From Xestospongia bergquistia (Eukaryota > Porifera > Demospongiae > Haplosclerida > Petrosiidae), in NCBI GenBank assembly GCA_963965975.1, contig OZ014413.1:1676501-1740500 (forward strand): DNA of 64,000 nucleotides, given 5' to 3'. Position numbers and translations under genes: made by a program. Positions 1 to 9,583 of this stretch are shown here, in pieces. The notes beneath the pieces were generated by a model. It was given only the letters and a program-made list of their open reading frames with translations, was not told the origin of the DNA and ran no database searches. How positions within the stretch are numbered: position 1 is the stretch's first letter; each line of letters starts with the position of its first letter.

Positions 1-771
1 AAAATGTTCATTAAAGAATGCCAAGACATTTTCTTTTGTTTTAATGTCATCAAATTTTTTCTTTGGCATGAAGAGTGTTACAGTAAAGCTCTTGTCTTGA
101 TTAGGTAGTGCAAGCAACAGAAACTCTTGTTTAGGCCAAATATGGATAGAGTTGTGAGGCATTGCATACTCATCTTCTATTGTAGCTGGAATTGAAAGTT
201 CTTTGTAGCCATGATCAATGCATTCTTCATTATAGTTGAAGCGTGGTGATTGCATAAATTCATGTCGTACAGCAGAATGAGCACCATCACATCCAAAAGT
301 AAAGGATACGTGTACTTCCTTTTCTGTGCCATCATTGTCGAAAATAAGAATTTGCTCCTTGAGATTAGCACTAATCAACTTGTGTTGAAAATTTACTTTA
401 ACGTTTGGATGTGCTTCTGCTTTGTCCAGCAGATATTTGTTTAGCTTGAGACGATGTATAGAAAGAATCGCATCACCTTTAATGCTATAGGGTTGAGGAG
501 TCATTTTGCCATTTTGTGAGTGTATCATACGTCCATATACTGGTATACACATGGCTACAACCTCTTCTTCACATCCTATGGCACTCAGAGCTGCTCTTCC
601 ACGATCAGCAATAGTTAAGTTAATACTCCGACCTTGTCCTCCAGTTGATCTTCTGATATCTTGGCGTGATTCATACAGTTCCACTTTAAAACCTCTTTTA
701 GCTAAGAAGATTGCCTGCACACAGCCAACTAGTCCACCTCCTATTACAGCAACTGGTTTCTCTTCACTCAT
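1..771 (-). CDS. Kynurenine 3-monooxygenase-like, 5' part only (copy 1)
   Basis: An open reading frame runs without a stop from an ATG at 771 down to the window edge, giving the first 257 codons; the C-terminal half lies outside. The N-terminus carries the FAD dinucleotide-binding motif GGGLVG and a GQGRSIN motif, and further in come GCDGAHS and ALPNQDKSFT, all typical of kynurenine 3-monooxygenase. Family knowledge: this flavoenzyme uses NADPH and oxygen to turn L-kynurenine into 3-hydroxykynurenine at the mitochondrial outer membrane. No intron is seen. It is closely related to the two complete copies at 3809-5143 and 7677-9020 on the same strand. An ATG start is chosen because residues after it align with the starts of both other copies. 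Whether the missing part is intact cannot be seen. Confidence 0.85.
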   Translation of the reverse strand, partial: MSEEKPVAVIGGGLVGCVQAIFLAKRGFKVELYESRQDIRRSTGGQGRSINLTIADRGRAALSAIGCEEEVVAMCIPVYGRMIHSQNGKMTPQPYSIKGDAILSIHRLKLNKYLLDKAEAHPNVKVNFQHKLISANLKEQILIFDNDGTEKEVHVSFTFGCDGAHSAVRHEFMQSPRFNYNEECIDHGYKELSIPATIEDEYAMPHNSIHIWPKQEFLLLALPNQDKSFTVTLFMPKKKFDDIKTKENVLAFFNEHF

Positions 772-1783
772 TTTTCTGCAGATAGAAGAAATATAACAAA
801 TTTAAGTTGCTGGCAGTATATATAGCATTGATCTACATGAACAATCATATTCATTGGTACATTGACATAAATCTATCCGGATATGCATACAATGACAATT
901 CTATACAGGTCTATTGACATTGTCGCTTATGAATATGCAACAATAGTGGAGTGGAGCATAGATATATAAATGTAAGGGTTATGATGTTAAGCACAGCTTT
1001 ATTTATTGACAGCACAAATTTGTACAAAGGTATGGACATGGTTTGTTCTTATCATAATTTTCAGCAATGATCGAAAAAAAATTAAACAAGATTTTAATTA
1101 TATAAATTATCCTAATAATATTATTTTGAGGGAATTTTTGTATACTGGTAAAACATTAAGAGTTGACAGATCGAAGCTGTTGGTAAATCAGGGCTGTGTG
1201 AGAAAATTCAAATGTCAGGCAGTATTATATAAGAATGGCTTTGACAGTATCATTATTGCAAGATACTTTGTATAAAGAGTAGAGTGATAGTACAGATTTG
1301 GTATTCCTTTAAATCACAAGTCTTGCCCATCATTAATTGTTGTACATACCCACAATAAAGGCAAGTGAAACTCATTGATTATGGCAGGCAGTCATTGGTA
1401 TACTTTCAGTTTGAAACCTGTATAGAACAATATAATTAATACAATGAGAAATAGACATGTACATAGTCAGTATCATGCAACACATTGGTCCAAATCTTAG
1501 AACTAACCAGAACTGATCAGATGTACATATATATATCAATTTGTGTAAACTAATTGTAACAAAATGAAATTCCTACTATATATAGAACCTTAGCACATGT
1601 AATGATGTAGGCTGTAGCCTTGGCAAGTAAATGCTTATAAAGAAGCAAAGTGTATTTGTGTATGATAATCAATTCTCATACAGCGTACAAGGAGTGGATT
1701 AAATGAAATGTTTTTATTGATTTAATGCTCAACATACATGCAAGCCTTTGCAAGGTCATGCATACAAAGTGATTTAATTGAAT
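772..1783. other. Intergenic, AT-rich, nothing recognised
   Basis: This stretch upstream of KMO copy 1 has no convincing reading frame. The short frame at 1006-1275 has no recognisable protein pattern. Confidence 0.5.
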
Positions 1784-1952
1784 CATTTCATGTGAATTGT
1801 TAGCTTATCATTATAAGCTGAGACATTTCATGTGAATTGTTAGCTTATGATTATAATTATAAGCTGAGACATTTCATGTGAATTGTTAGCTTATCATTAT
1901 AAGCTGAGACATTTCACATGAATTTTGAGCATATGACTGGAAGCTGAGTCAT
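1784..1952. repeat. Tandem repeat, about 40-bp unit, four copies
   Basis: Three good copies (1784-1823, 1824-1869 with a 6-bp expansion, 1870-1909) and one diverged copy (to about 1952) of a unit starting CATTTCATGTGAATTG. Each unit holds a small inverted pair, AGCTTAT / ATAAGCT, so each repeat could fold. Confidence 0.85.
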
Positions 1953-3359
1953 TTATGTAAATAGATGAGTACTATATGTTTTGTTATATCTGTTAGCAAT
2001 ATGTACTCCTACTACTCTAGTGCTGACTCACTGAACATTCCTTGCATTATATTCTCACAAGCACTTTTAACCTTCTATAATTATTCTATATATAGTTGCT
2101 TGGAAGGTATAGTCAGTGCTGGCAATATTGGAGGTCATATTAGAAGAAGTCCAATTTTCTTCCTCCTGGCTTTCAAATTTTATAAATGACTAATACACTA
2201 ATAAGCACAAGTAATGAATGCATAAAACTAGAACATATATCTCTTTAACTCTAGCAAAATCTTTTATATGTACATAATTATACAAATTTATCCTTCAGTA
2301 CAGAATTGTCATGAACAAGCAGTTTAATTAATTGTTTCTCATTTCAAGTAGTCTATAATGATCATCTCAAGCTTCTTGCTCACACCAGTCAATCCCAAGA
2401 TTGTTTTGGGACACTTGCTATATCACTTGTGAATTGTCTTAGTCTATTGTTTCTATGCAACTATCAATGACAACAAATGAAATAAACTGATGAATGATTT
2501 TTTACAAGTGTATTGAGTTGAACATGATTGACTGATAGAGGCTTATAAGTTCCTGTAATAACTTGTCTAGCATAGGAGAGTTATACTTCAATATGAAAAA
2601 CAGGTGGTTATAAATGATTGTTATAAGAGAAATTTGTCAGTAGTTACTTAATGCAGGTTAATTTCATTTGCTTAAAAGTTGCATTCAACAAAACAATGAA
2701 TTTGGACATAGACATATGTACCAAGTGTAGTACCAGTGGGTGAGTTTTGAGGATTTAAAGTCAATGAGAATTGGTTTTGGGGACTCATATATTGTAAACA
2801 CACTATAAATATCATTAGTAAGAGGATTTGGTAGTTATTTAGAAATAAACATAACTACCTGTTCTAACAACATTTTACTACTTGTATATCACCTTTGATA
2901 CAGATTGAATGTATTGGAGTCTATGAAAAGACAGAAGTATAATCTATACACGTACTACACACACACCTGTTCATATGAGTCCTTTTGTTTAGAGTGTCAG
3001 CATTTTATAACAGAAATACCATCTCAGGATAACCTACAAAATATTGAAAGTTAATGATATGTTCAATATTAATGTTATCGGCAAGTAGGTCACTAGGGGA
3101 TGTACTAGTCTAGAGTGTATGAAGTAACTATTCTAGGTCACTATAGTAAATAATGCTGTTCACTAGTCTACTAACAGTAGCTATCCTAGGTCACTATGGT
3201 TAGTACTGATGTTCAATTTTATTAGTGGCAGTCTACAGCTAGAGCTTAAATGCTCCCAGTGTAGAGCAATACCTCCATTAATATCAACATGAAACTCAAT
3301 ACTAAAGACAGGTTAACCAGTGTATAGGTCTCTGACCATAATCATTGTCACAAATTTCA
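1953..3359. other. Intergenic, nothing recognised
   Basis: AT-rich sequence with no supported gene. Around 3090-3200 a short phrase containing CTAGGTCACTAT recurs twice, a minor local repeat. Confidence 0.45.
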
Positions 3360-3670
3360 TTATATCCACCAGATACTACCCAATGTATGGCTTTCTTTGT
3401 CTGTCTGTTGAATGAGGTCATCACCAAATTCTCCCTCTAACATCTCTTTCACAGTCTTGGTGAACCTGTTTTAAAAACAACTTTGACATTTGCTAGTCTC
3501 ACCCTTTACCACGCCCATTTATCTTATACACGTGGCTTAATTATCTGTGCATTTAACCCTTCAATTGATATGGCATACTCAAGTGTTATGTACATACCTT
3601 GACAGTCCAAGTGTCTTGTATGTGAATAAAATAGAGACTTGTGTTTATGTTTTACTATACTGAATATTGT
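3360..3670 (-). other. Possible terminal exon(s) of an unrecognised minus-strand gene
   Basis: On the minus strand, 3465-3360 reads in one frame to a TAA and is preceded by a good acceptor (TTTTAAAACAG). The peptide contains TKTVKEMLEGEFGDDL and ends GSIWWI. A GTATGT donor at 3597 would join it in frame to a short upstream stretch, but no start codon is visible and a stop lies not far upstream. I do not recognise the peptide. It could be the end of a small gene, a decayed exon, or chance. Confidence 0.2.
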
Positions 3671-3808
3671 TTATCATAACGTATTGTAACTTGATACATG
3701 GTTGGTAGTTTATGTCTAGATCTGAAGTGTAAGATATCACAAACCATCTTTCAAAATTAACAATTTTAAAGTTTTGTGAAAAAGAAAATTTATAACTACA
3801 GTTACATT

Positions 3809-5143
3809 TCAATATGCAAAGAGAAGTGTAAAGTAAATAATCACACTAATCATTACTACTGCTATAATGACTATTCCACATTTAATAATAGTTTCTTGTC
3901 GCTGATATTTCTCTATTACTTGGTGGTAAGGCATACGAGAAAAAACCACCATTAGATAAAGAGGAATAAATGAATGTGGAAATGACAAATAAAGAAAATC
4001 ATCAATATATTTCTTCAATAAATAAAGTTTGCTTGTACAGTGTGACCTTAATACCAAGTAATTGGACATCGACATGTCAACAATTAAATGGCAGTTTTTC
4101 CAACGAAGATTGGAATATGCTTGAGCTCCTTTGTGTAAATCTCCACCCACATGCTCCAAGCATTCGTTAAAAATGAGACAATCTTCTAGAGCGGAATTCA
4201 ATCCTTGGCCGTAAAAAGGGACCATGGCATGCGCAGCATCTCCAAGGATTACGGTTTGAGAATCAAGATAGTGAGGAGAGCATTTAACTGAAATCATAGA
4301 TGCAATAGGATTAGTGAAGAAATCTTTGACCAAGCGGTCAGCTCCAATTTTGTTAAAAGGGTCTGGAAAGTGTTTCTTAAAAAATATTAATACATCTTCT
4401 TCTGTTTTAAGACTATGAAAACTTTTAAATGGTAGAAAGAGCGTTAGAGTAAAGCTCTTGTCTTGATTAGGTAGTGCTACCAGCATAAAGTCATGTTTGG
4501 GCCAAACATGGAAGAAGTTAGGAGGTATTGCATAGTCGCCTTCTGATGTTGGTGGCATAGTAAGTTCTTTGTAGCCATGATCAATGTATTCTTGACTGTA
4601 GTTGAAGAGTCCAGATTGCATTAACTGACGTCGTACAGCAGAATGAGCACCATCACAGCCAAAAGTAAAAGCCACGTTTACTTTCTTTTCTGCTCCATTA
4701 TAGTCAAAAGTAAGAATTTGTTCCTTGAGATCAGCACGAATTAACTTGTGTTGAAAATAGACATTAACATTTGGAAGTGCTTCTGCTTTGTTCAAAAGAT
4801 ATTCATTGAACTTGAGACGATGTATAGAAAGAGCTACAGCATTACCTTTAATGCTATAGAAGTGACGAGTCATTTTACCATTAAATGAGTGTATAATACG
4901 TCCATATACTGGTACACACATTGGTATAAGTTCTTCCTCACATTCTATGGCACTCAGAGCTGCTCTTCCACGGTGAGAAACTGTCAAGTTAATACTCCGA
5001 CCTTGTCCTGTACTTGATTTTCTGATATCTCTGCGAGATTCATACAATTCCACTTTAAAACCTCTTTTAGCTAAAAAGATTGCCTGCACACAACCAACTA
5101 GTCCACCTCCTATTACAGCAACTGGTTTATCCATGTTACACAT
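3809..5143 (-). CDS. Kynurenine 3-monooxygenase (copy 2), complete, intronless
   Basis: One uninterrupted frame of 444 residues from an ATG at 5143. In order: FAD-binding GGGLVG near residue 13, GQGRSIN, the GCDGAHSAVRR motif in the middle, HGYKELTMPP, ALPNQDKSFT, and the second FAD motif GDAAHAMVPFYGQGLN. The last 30 residues form one hydrophobic helix, as expected of the C-terminal mitochondrial outer-membrane anchor. Length is slightly below the vertebrate enzyme. The predicted reaction is L-kynurenine to 3-hydroxykynurenine using NADPH and oxygen. The lack of introns contrasts with the intron-rich genes around it and suggests an ancestral retrocopy followed by tandem duplication (inference). 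Copies 1 and 3 lie on the same strand on either side. Confidence 0.93.
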   Translation of the reverse strand: MCNMDKPVAVIGGGLVGCVQAIFLAKRGFKVELYESRRDIRKSSTGQGRSINLTVSHRGRAALSAIECEEELIPMCVPVYGRIIHSFNGKMTRHFYSIKGNAVALSIHRLKFNEYLLNKAEALPNVNVYFQHKLIRADLKEQILTFDYNGAEKKVNVAFTFGCDGAHSAVRRQLMQSGLFNYSQEYIDHGYKELTMPPTSEGDYAIPPNFFHVWPKHDFMLVALPNQDKSFTLTLFLPFKSFHSLKTEEDVLIFFKKHFPDPFNKIGADRLVKDFFTNPIASMISVKCSPHYLDSQTVILGDAAHAMVPFYGQGLNSALEDCLIFNECLEHVGGDLHKGAQAYSNLRWKNCHLIVDMSMSNYLVLRSHCTSKLYLLKKYIDDFLYLSFPHSFIPLYLMVVFSRMPYHQVIEKYQRQETIIKCGIVIIAVVMISVIIYFTLLFAY

Positions 5144-5498
5144 TTCTAGAGAAGAGATAACTATTCAATTATTAGAGTTGTTGGGGAGTGTATATTACAT
5201 AATTGATGGTGTGATGAATCATGTCCATCATTGTGATAACCATTACTATGACAAGTATTTATTAAGTTAAAAATTGTTATAATAGTAGTCTTGTGGTTTT
5301 GATGCTATAAAAACATTGATAAGAACATTTAACTGCTGTTACAATATTTTAACTTCTACTCTATATAATATAGTTTGCATTTTTTTCATTGTTCAATGTA
5401 GCTTGCAACAGCCACACCAGCTGAACTGCCCTAAAACTGAATGCTTACATTTAGAGCTTATACCAATTGTATCATGATTGATAGACAGGATATTATAC
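5144..5498. other. Intergenic, nothing recognised
   Basis: Space between the start of KMO copy 2 and a foldback element. Presumably it holds the KMO promoter, but no specific motif stands out. Confidence 0.4.
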
Positions 5499-5608
5499 AA
5501 TACCGCTAATATTAGTTAAATAACAGTAATTGATGGGTCCATTTAATACTATAATAGTATTAAATGGACCCATCAATTACTGTTATTTAATTAATATTAG
5601 CGGTATTG
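5499..5608. repeat. Near-perfect 110-bp foldback (MITE-like)
   Basis: The left arm starts AATACCGCTAATATTA and the right arm ends with its reverse complement. The arms are about 53 bp each, almost without a loop (centre near 5553-5555), with one small indel. It lies about 80 bp upstream of the ndufa2 start codon. Size and symmetry suggest a miniature inverted-repeat element, but no clear target duplication was identified. Confidence 0.8.
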
Positions 5609-5685
5609 CTACATTCACGTGTCACATTTTGAATTGAGGGTGGGTATTACCTAATTTTAACCCTCAAGCTGTTAACGAAAACAAG

Positions 5686-6993
5686 ATGGCCGCATGGAGG
5701 CAAGCAATTTCAAAGAATCTCAGAGAGGTTAGGATTCATCTTTGTCAAACTTCTGAGAGTAGCAGAGGTGTTAGGTGAGTAAGGCATATGTATGTACTAA
5801 AATTGTCCTATTAAAATAATTAAATATATGACAAATAATGTGCATGTATGTTACTCTGGTGTTACCAATCCTTTGCTAATAGAGGAAAGGTCTGAGAACA
5901 AGTGCATATAGGACTTGTACAGCGTGCAAAAGTCTTGCTTGCTACAGAAATGCTTCATGCTCTTACAAACTCCTCGTTTTCACTTAACACCATTATTGAT
6001 GAGATTCGACAATGGCTAGTGAAATCATTGAAGCTCTCAAAACTCTGTTCTTAAAGCAGTATGTGATACGAGGTAGTGCCAGTTAGTGAAAGACAGTTTA
6101 TGCTTCTATTCAATAGATCATCACCACATACAATGCATATCATAATAGCCATTGTACATTTTAACATGTGCTCAGTTCTAAATATGTTCTACCCATGTTC
6201 ACATTACTGCTGTATGAGTCCTGTATGTGTTTATCCCCAGACCCTTCTTCTCTTAAGGAAGGCTCCACAACACCAAGCTATATGTACATTAGTTTCTTTT
6301 TTTCATTTTTAAGGGAGTTTATTGAGAAGCATTATGTTGGTTTGAAGAAAGTCAATCCTAACTTTCCGTTCTTGATACGGGAGTGTAGTGGAATTGAACC
6401 AAGGATATATGCTAGATATGGTAAGACAGCACAAAGAATGACAATAGAATATATTCCCATATCTATAACCAATACTCTATTGTACCAATGTCTTTGTTGG
6501 CATATGAAGTTAACATATCATAACTTCTCTTTGTCTTTGGGGATTGTACTACATAACTTAAACACAACCATAAGTGTATACCAACTAGGTTTGGTTTGCC
6601 AGATGCTCCTCTATGACATCAAAATAATTTGTTCATTACAATCTATGTAGATGTATGAACAATAGCAACATTTAAAACATTTTGATGTGTAGTAGACGGA
6701 GCTCTCCTATGTATTGTACTAGTCCCATGAACCTCTTCTCTAAATGTCATAGAGAAAGATCTAGTTTGTCTGACCTACATGTACAAAGGTTGATGGTATG
6801 ATAAGGAGTGGTCCTACTTGATCTGGTAGAAATGAAGGTGTATTAATAAAATAAGTCTTAGAATTTATATAGTTTAATAACATTACTTCATGTAGATTTT
6901 GGACGAGAGACATCTCTACCATTATCCAACCAGTCCAGTGAAGATGTCCTCAAAGCATTAGAGACATTAGTCAACACTAATAACCAACAATAA
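5686..6993 (+). CDS. ndufa2: NADH dehydrogenase 1 alpha subcomplex subunit 2 (complex I)
   Basis: Three exons, 5686-5774, 6314-6420 and 6896-6993, join in frame with GT/AG introns to give 97 residues, close to the usual length of 99. The protein starts MAAWRQAI, carries the family hallmarks VRIHLCQ near residue 15, [19 protein letters not shown] and YARYDFGRE, and ends after a short helix. NDUFA2 is a small thioredoxin-fold accessory subunit of the peripheral arm of mitochondrial complex I. The start ATG is in a good context (AACAAGATGG). It is the only clear housekeeping gene in the window and lies between two KMO copies on the opposite strand. Nothing looks damaged. Confidence 0.95.
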
Positions 6994-7676
6994 CAAACTA
7001 TTGACAAAGTAATAATATGTTCTGTATGTCAGAAAATATATCAAACTTGTATTTAATATGTCTATTAATTTACCACACTAAATTTACAGGTTCTTGATAG
7101 TAGATATATTATGTTATAGCCATTTTCTTTTCCTGGAATTAAATAACTTCACGGAAGACTCTGTACTTTTGAATTTAGTAACACATTTGGAACAATACAC
7201 AATTAATGATCTTGAAACTTTTGTTCCTCTCAAAATAAAACTCAATGTTAAATAGAAATAGATAATGTTATATAGTTAAGTATGACATCTGTTCATATAG
7301 TTTATGGGTTATGCATGATCAGAGTCACCAGATAGAGATTACATAGCTGACACCACAACATTTAAGTGGTTAGTACATTCAGTATGACATGTATTAGATG
7401 TACTATTAACCTTTATGGAATGTAAACTGTACCCTATACTGAACTTTTACTCCTCCCATTGGTTATCTTTATATATACATATCAAAATATATCACAGTAC
7501 ATTTACTACTAGCATATTAAAACCACACTTTAGTTAAAATGACAGATTTGATTTTTTTAAAAAAAATAAAATTAACACAATAAAATATTTTGTACAGGAC
7601 CTCACCAGAGCAGCATGTCTGGTGGTGACATAAAATGTCCCTTAACAAGTTCACATACAATGTATTGCCATATTAC
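6994..7676. other. Intergenic, nothing recognised
   Basis: Convergent 3' flanks of ndufa2 and KMO copy 3. AT-rich, with no supported gene. Confidence 0.5.
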
Positions 7677-9020
7677 TCACAGCACATAACACTTTGTGTA
7701 AATATAAATAATCCAGATAATAACACTGATTACTCCTAATACAACAAGAACTAATCCACAATTTACAATAGTTTGTTGTCGTTGATGTCTTTCTGTTGCT
7801 TGTTGATATGGTATACGAGAAAATGCTATCAATGTATAAAATGGTATGAAGGCATCAGGAAATAAAAAATGGAGAAAATTGTCCAAATGTTTTCTAAATA
7901 TATATATTTTACTAGTACAATGTGACCTTAACTCCATGTAATGGCGCATTGATAAATCAGCTATCGCATGACAGTTTCTCCAGTGAAGTTTGGTATATGC
8001 TTGAGATGCTTTGTGTAAATCTTTGCCTACTTGTTCCAAGCATTTATTAAAAACAAGACAATCTTCCAAGCCAGCATTTAAACCTTGGCCATAAAAAGGC
8101 ACAACTGCATGGGCAGCGTCTCCAAGGATAATAGTGCAAGAATCAAGATAGTGAGGAAAACATTTGATAGAAACTAAAGAACCAATAGGATTTGTAAAGA
8201 AGTCTTTGACTATTCGATCAGCTCCGATTTTGTTAACTGAATCTGGAAAGTGTGTTCTAAAGAAACTTAATACATTATTTTCTGTTTTAAGACTATCAAA
8301 TCCTTTAAATGGCATAAAGAGAGTCATTGTAAAGCTCTTGTCTTGATTAGGTAGTCCTAACATTAAGAAGTCCTGTTTGGGCCAAACATGGACGTAGTTG
8401 GGAGGCATTGCATACTCACCTTCTACTGTTGGTGGCATTGTGAGTTCTTTGTAGCCATGATCAATGTATTCTTGAGTATAATTTAGACGTCCATGTCGCA
8501 TTAATTGACGTCTTACTGTAGAATATGCACCATCACATCCAAAGGTAAAAACCACACTGATATCTTTCTCTATTTCACCATAATTCAAAGTAAGAATTTG
8601 TTTTTTGAGATTAGCACGAACTAACTTGTGTTGAAAATATACTTTAATATTTGGGTGTGCTTCTGCTTTGTCCAGGAGATATTTGTTAAGTTTTTGACGG
8701 TCAATTGAGAGAAGTGCCTCACCTTCTGTACTATAGAGTTGACTAGATGTTGTACCATTTAGTGAGTGTATCATACGTCCATATACTGGAACACACAATG
8801 GTACTATCTCTTCCTCGCATCCTATGGCACTAAGAACTGCTCTTCCTCGATGACAAAGAGTGAAGTTAATACTCCGACCTTGTCCAATATTCCATTTACG
8901 TATATCAGGTCGAGACTCATATAGTTCCACTTTGAATCCTTGATTAGCTAGGAAGATCGCTTGCACACAACCAACTAGTCCACCTCCTATTACAGCAACT
9001 GGTTTCTCTATGTCACACAT
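7677..9020 (-). CDS. Kynurenine 3-monooxygenase (copy 3), complete, intronless
   Basis: A single exon of 447 residues from an ATG at 9020. This start (MCDIEKPVAVIGG) aligns with copy 2; the frame is open four codons further but without an ATG. Motifs in order: GGGLVG, GQGRSINF, GCDGAYSTVRR, HGYKELTMPP, LPNQDKSFTMTLFMPF, GDAAHAVVPFYGQGLNAGLEDC, and a C-terminal hydrophobic helix. Function as for copy 2. The sequence just upstream (the GTAGAGAGAGAGGACACTTTATAAGG region) is also found beside the pseudogene at 18474-18846, so a copy of this gene together with its promoter was moved downstream by duplication. Copy 3 is the closest visible parent of the pseudogene pieces. Confidence 0.93.
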   Translation of the reverse strand: MCDIEKPVAVIGGGLVGCVQAIFLANQGFKVELYESRPDIRKWNIGQGRSINFTLCHRGRAVLSAIGCEEEIVPLCVPVYGRMIHSLNGTTSSQLYSTEGEALLSIDRQKLNKYLLDKAEAHPNIKVYFQHKLVRANLKKQILTLNYGEIEKDISVVFTFGCDGAYSTVRRQLMRHGRLNYTQEYIDHGYKELTMPPTVEGEYAMPPNYVHVWPKQDFLMLGLPNQDKSFTMTLFMPFKGFDSLKTENNVLSFFRTHFPDSVNKIGADRIVKDFFTNPIGSLVSIKCFPHYLDSCTIILGDAAHAVVPFYGQGLNAGLEDCLVFNKCLEQVGKDLHKASQAYTKLHWRNCHAIADLSMRHYMELRSHCTSKIYIFRKHLDNFLHFLFPDAFIPFYTLIAFSRIPYQQATERHQRQQTIVNCGLVLVVLGVISVIIWIIYIYTKCYVL

Positions 9021-9583
9021 TTCTGTAACCAAGTAGAGAGAGAGGACACTTTATAAGGTTAGATATTTTATTTAACAATTCATACAATATAATTCTTTGA
9101 TATTTAGATCTTACTTATCTGATGATACAAATTGATCAAACTGAAAAGTCCAAGGCTCAGAGGGTTAGGGTCTAGAGTTTAATCAGTGTTTTATTAGCAA
9201 TGGTATATAGAAATAGTATTTTCTTTGTCATTTATTAAATGTATTGTACATCTCCAGTGTTTTATAATGACTGAACAATTATATTAAACAAGGTAAAAAT
9301 ATCCTATTCCCTAATACTATCCTGTAATGATACAACTATTATTGATATATTTATAAAACATACTTTTATATACATACTTAAACCCATTGATCGCTCAGTT
9401 CTATATTATTAATCATGGCAGCTTTTCTGATTAAACATTGGGCAATACTCTGTCTATAGTTAAATAACTTACTATGTTCACAGAGTCTTCGGTTTAACTA
9501 TTGATACATAATAATTATTTATAATTTTATTAATATGTGGGTGGAGCTCGTTTGCATCACGTGAATTGACTACTCTACTTATA
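9021..9583. other. Divergent intergenic region between KMO copy 3 and gene A
   Basis: AT-rich and without a gene. It must hold the promoters of two divergent genes. A CACGTG E-box-like site lies at about 9558-9563, roughly 20 bp before the gene A start codon. Confidence 0.4.

Noticed and set aside
506-796. Plus-strand 96-residue frame
   Set aside because: It is the antisense shadow of KMO copy 1.
1784-1952. CRISPR array
   Set aside because: The units follow each other directly without unique spacers, and the sequence is eukaryotic; it is a plain tandem repeat.
3970-4170. Plus-strand 66-residue frame
   Set aside because: Antisense to the conserved C-terminal part of KMO copy 2.
6168-6650. 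160-residue frame as an independent gene
   Set aside because: It overlaps ndufa2 exon 2 in the same frame and extends through intron sequence on both sides; only the exon part is conserved.
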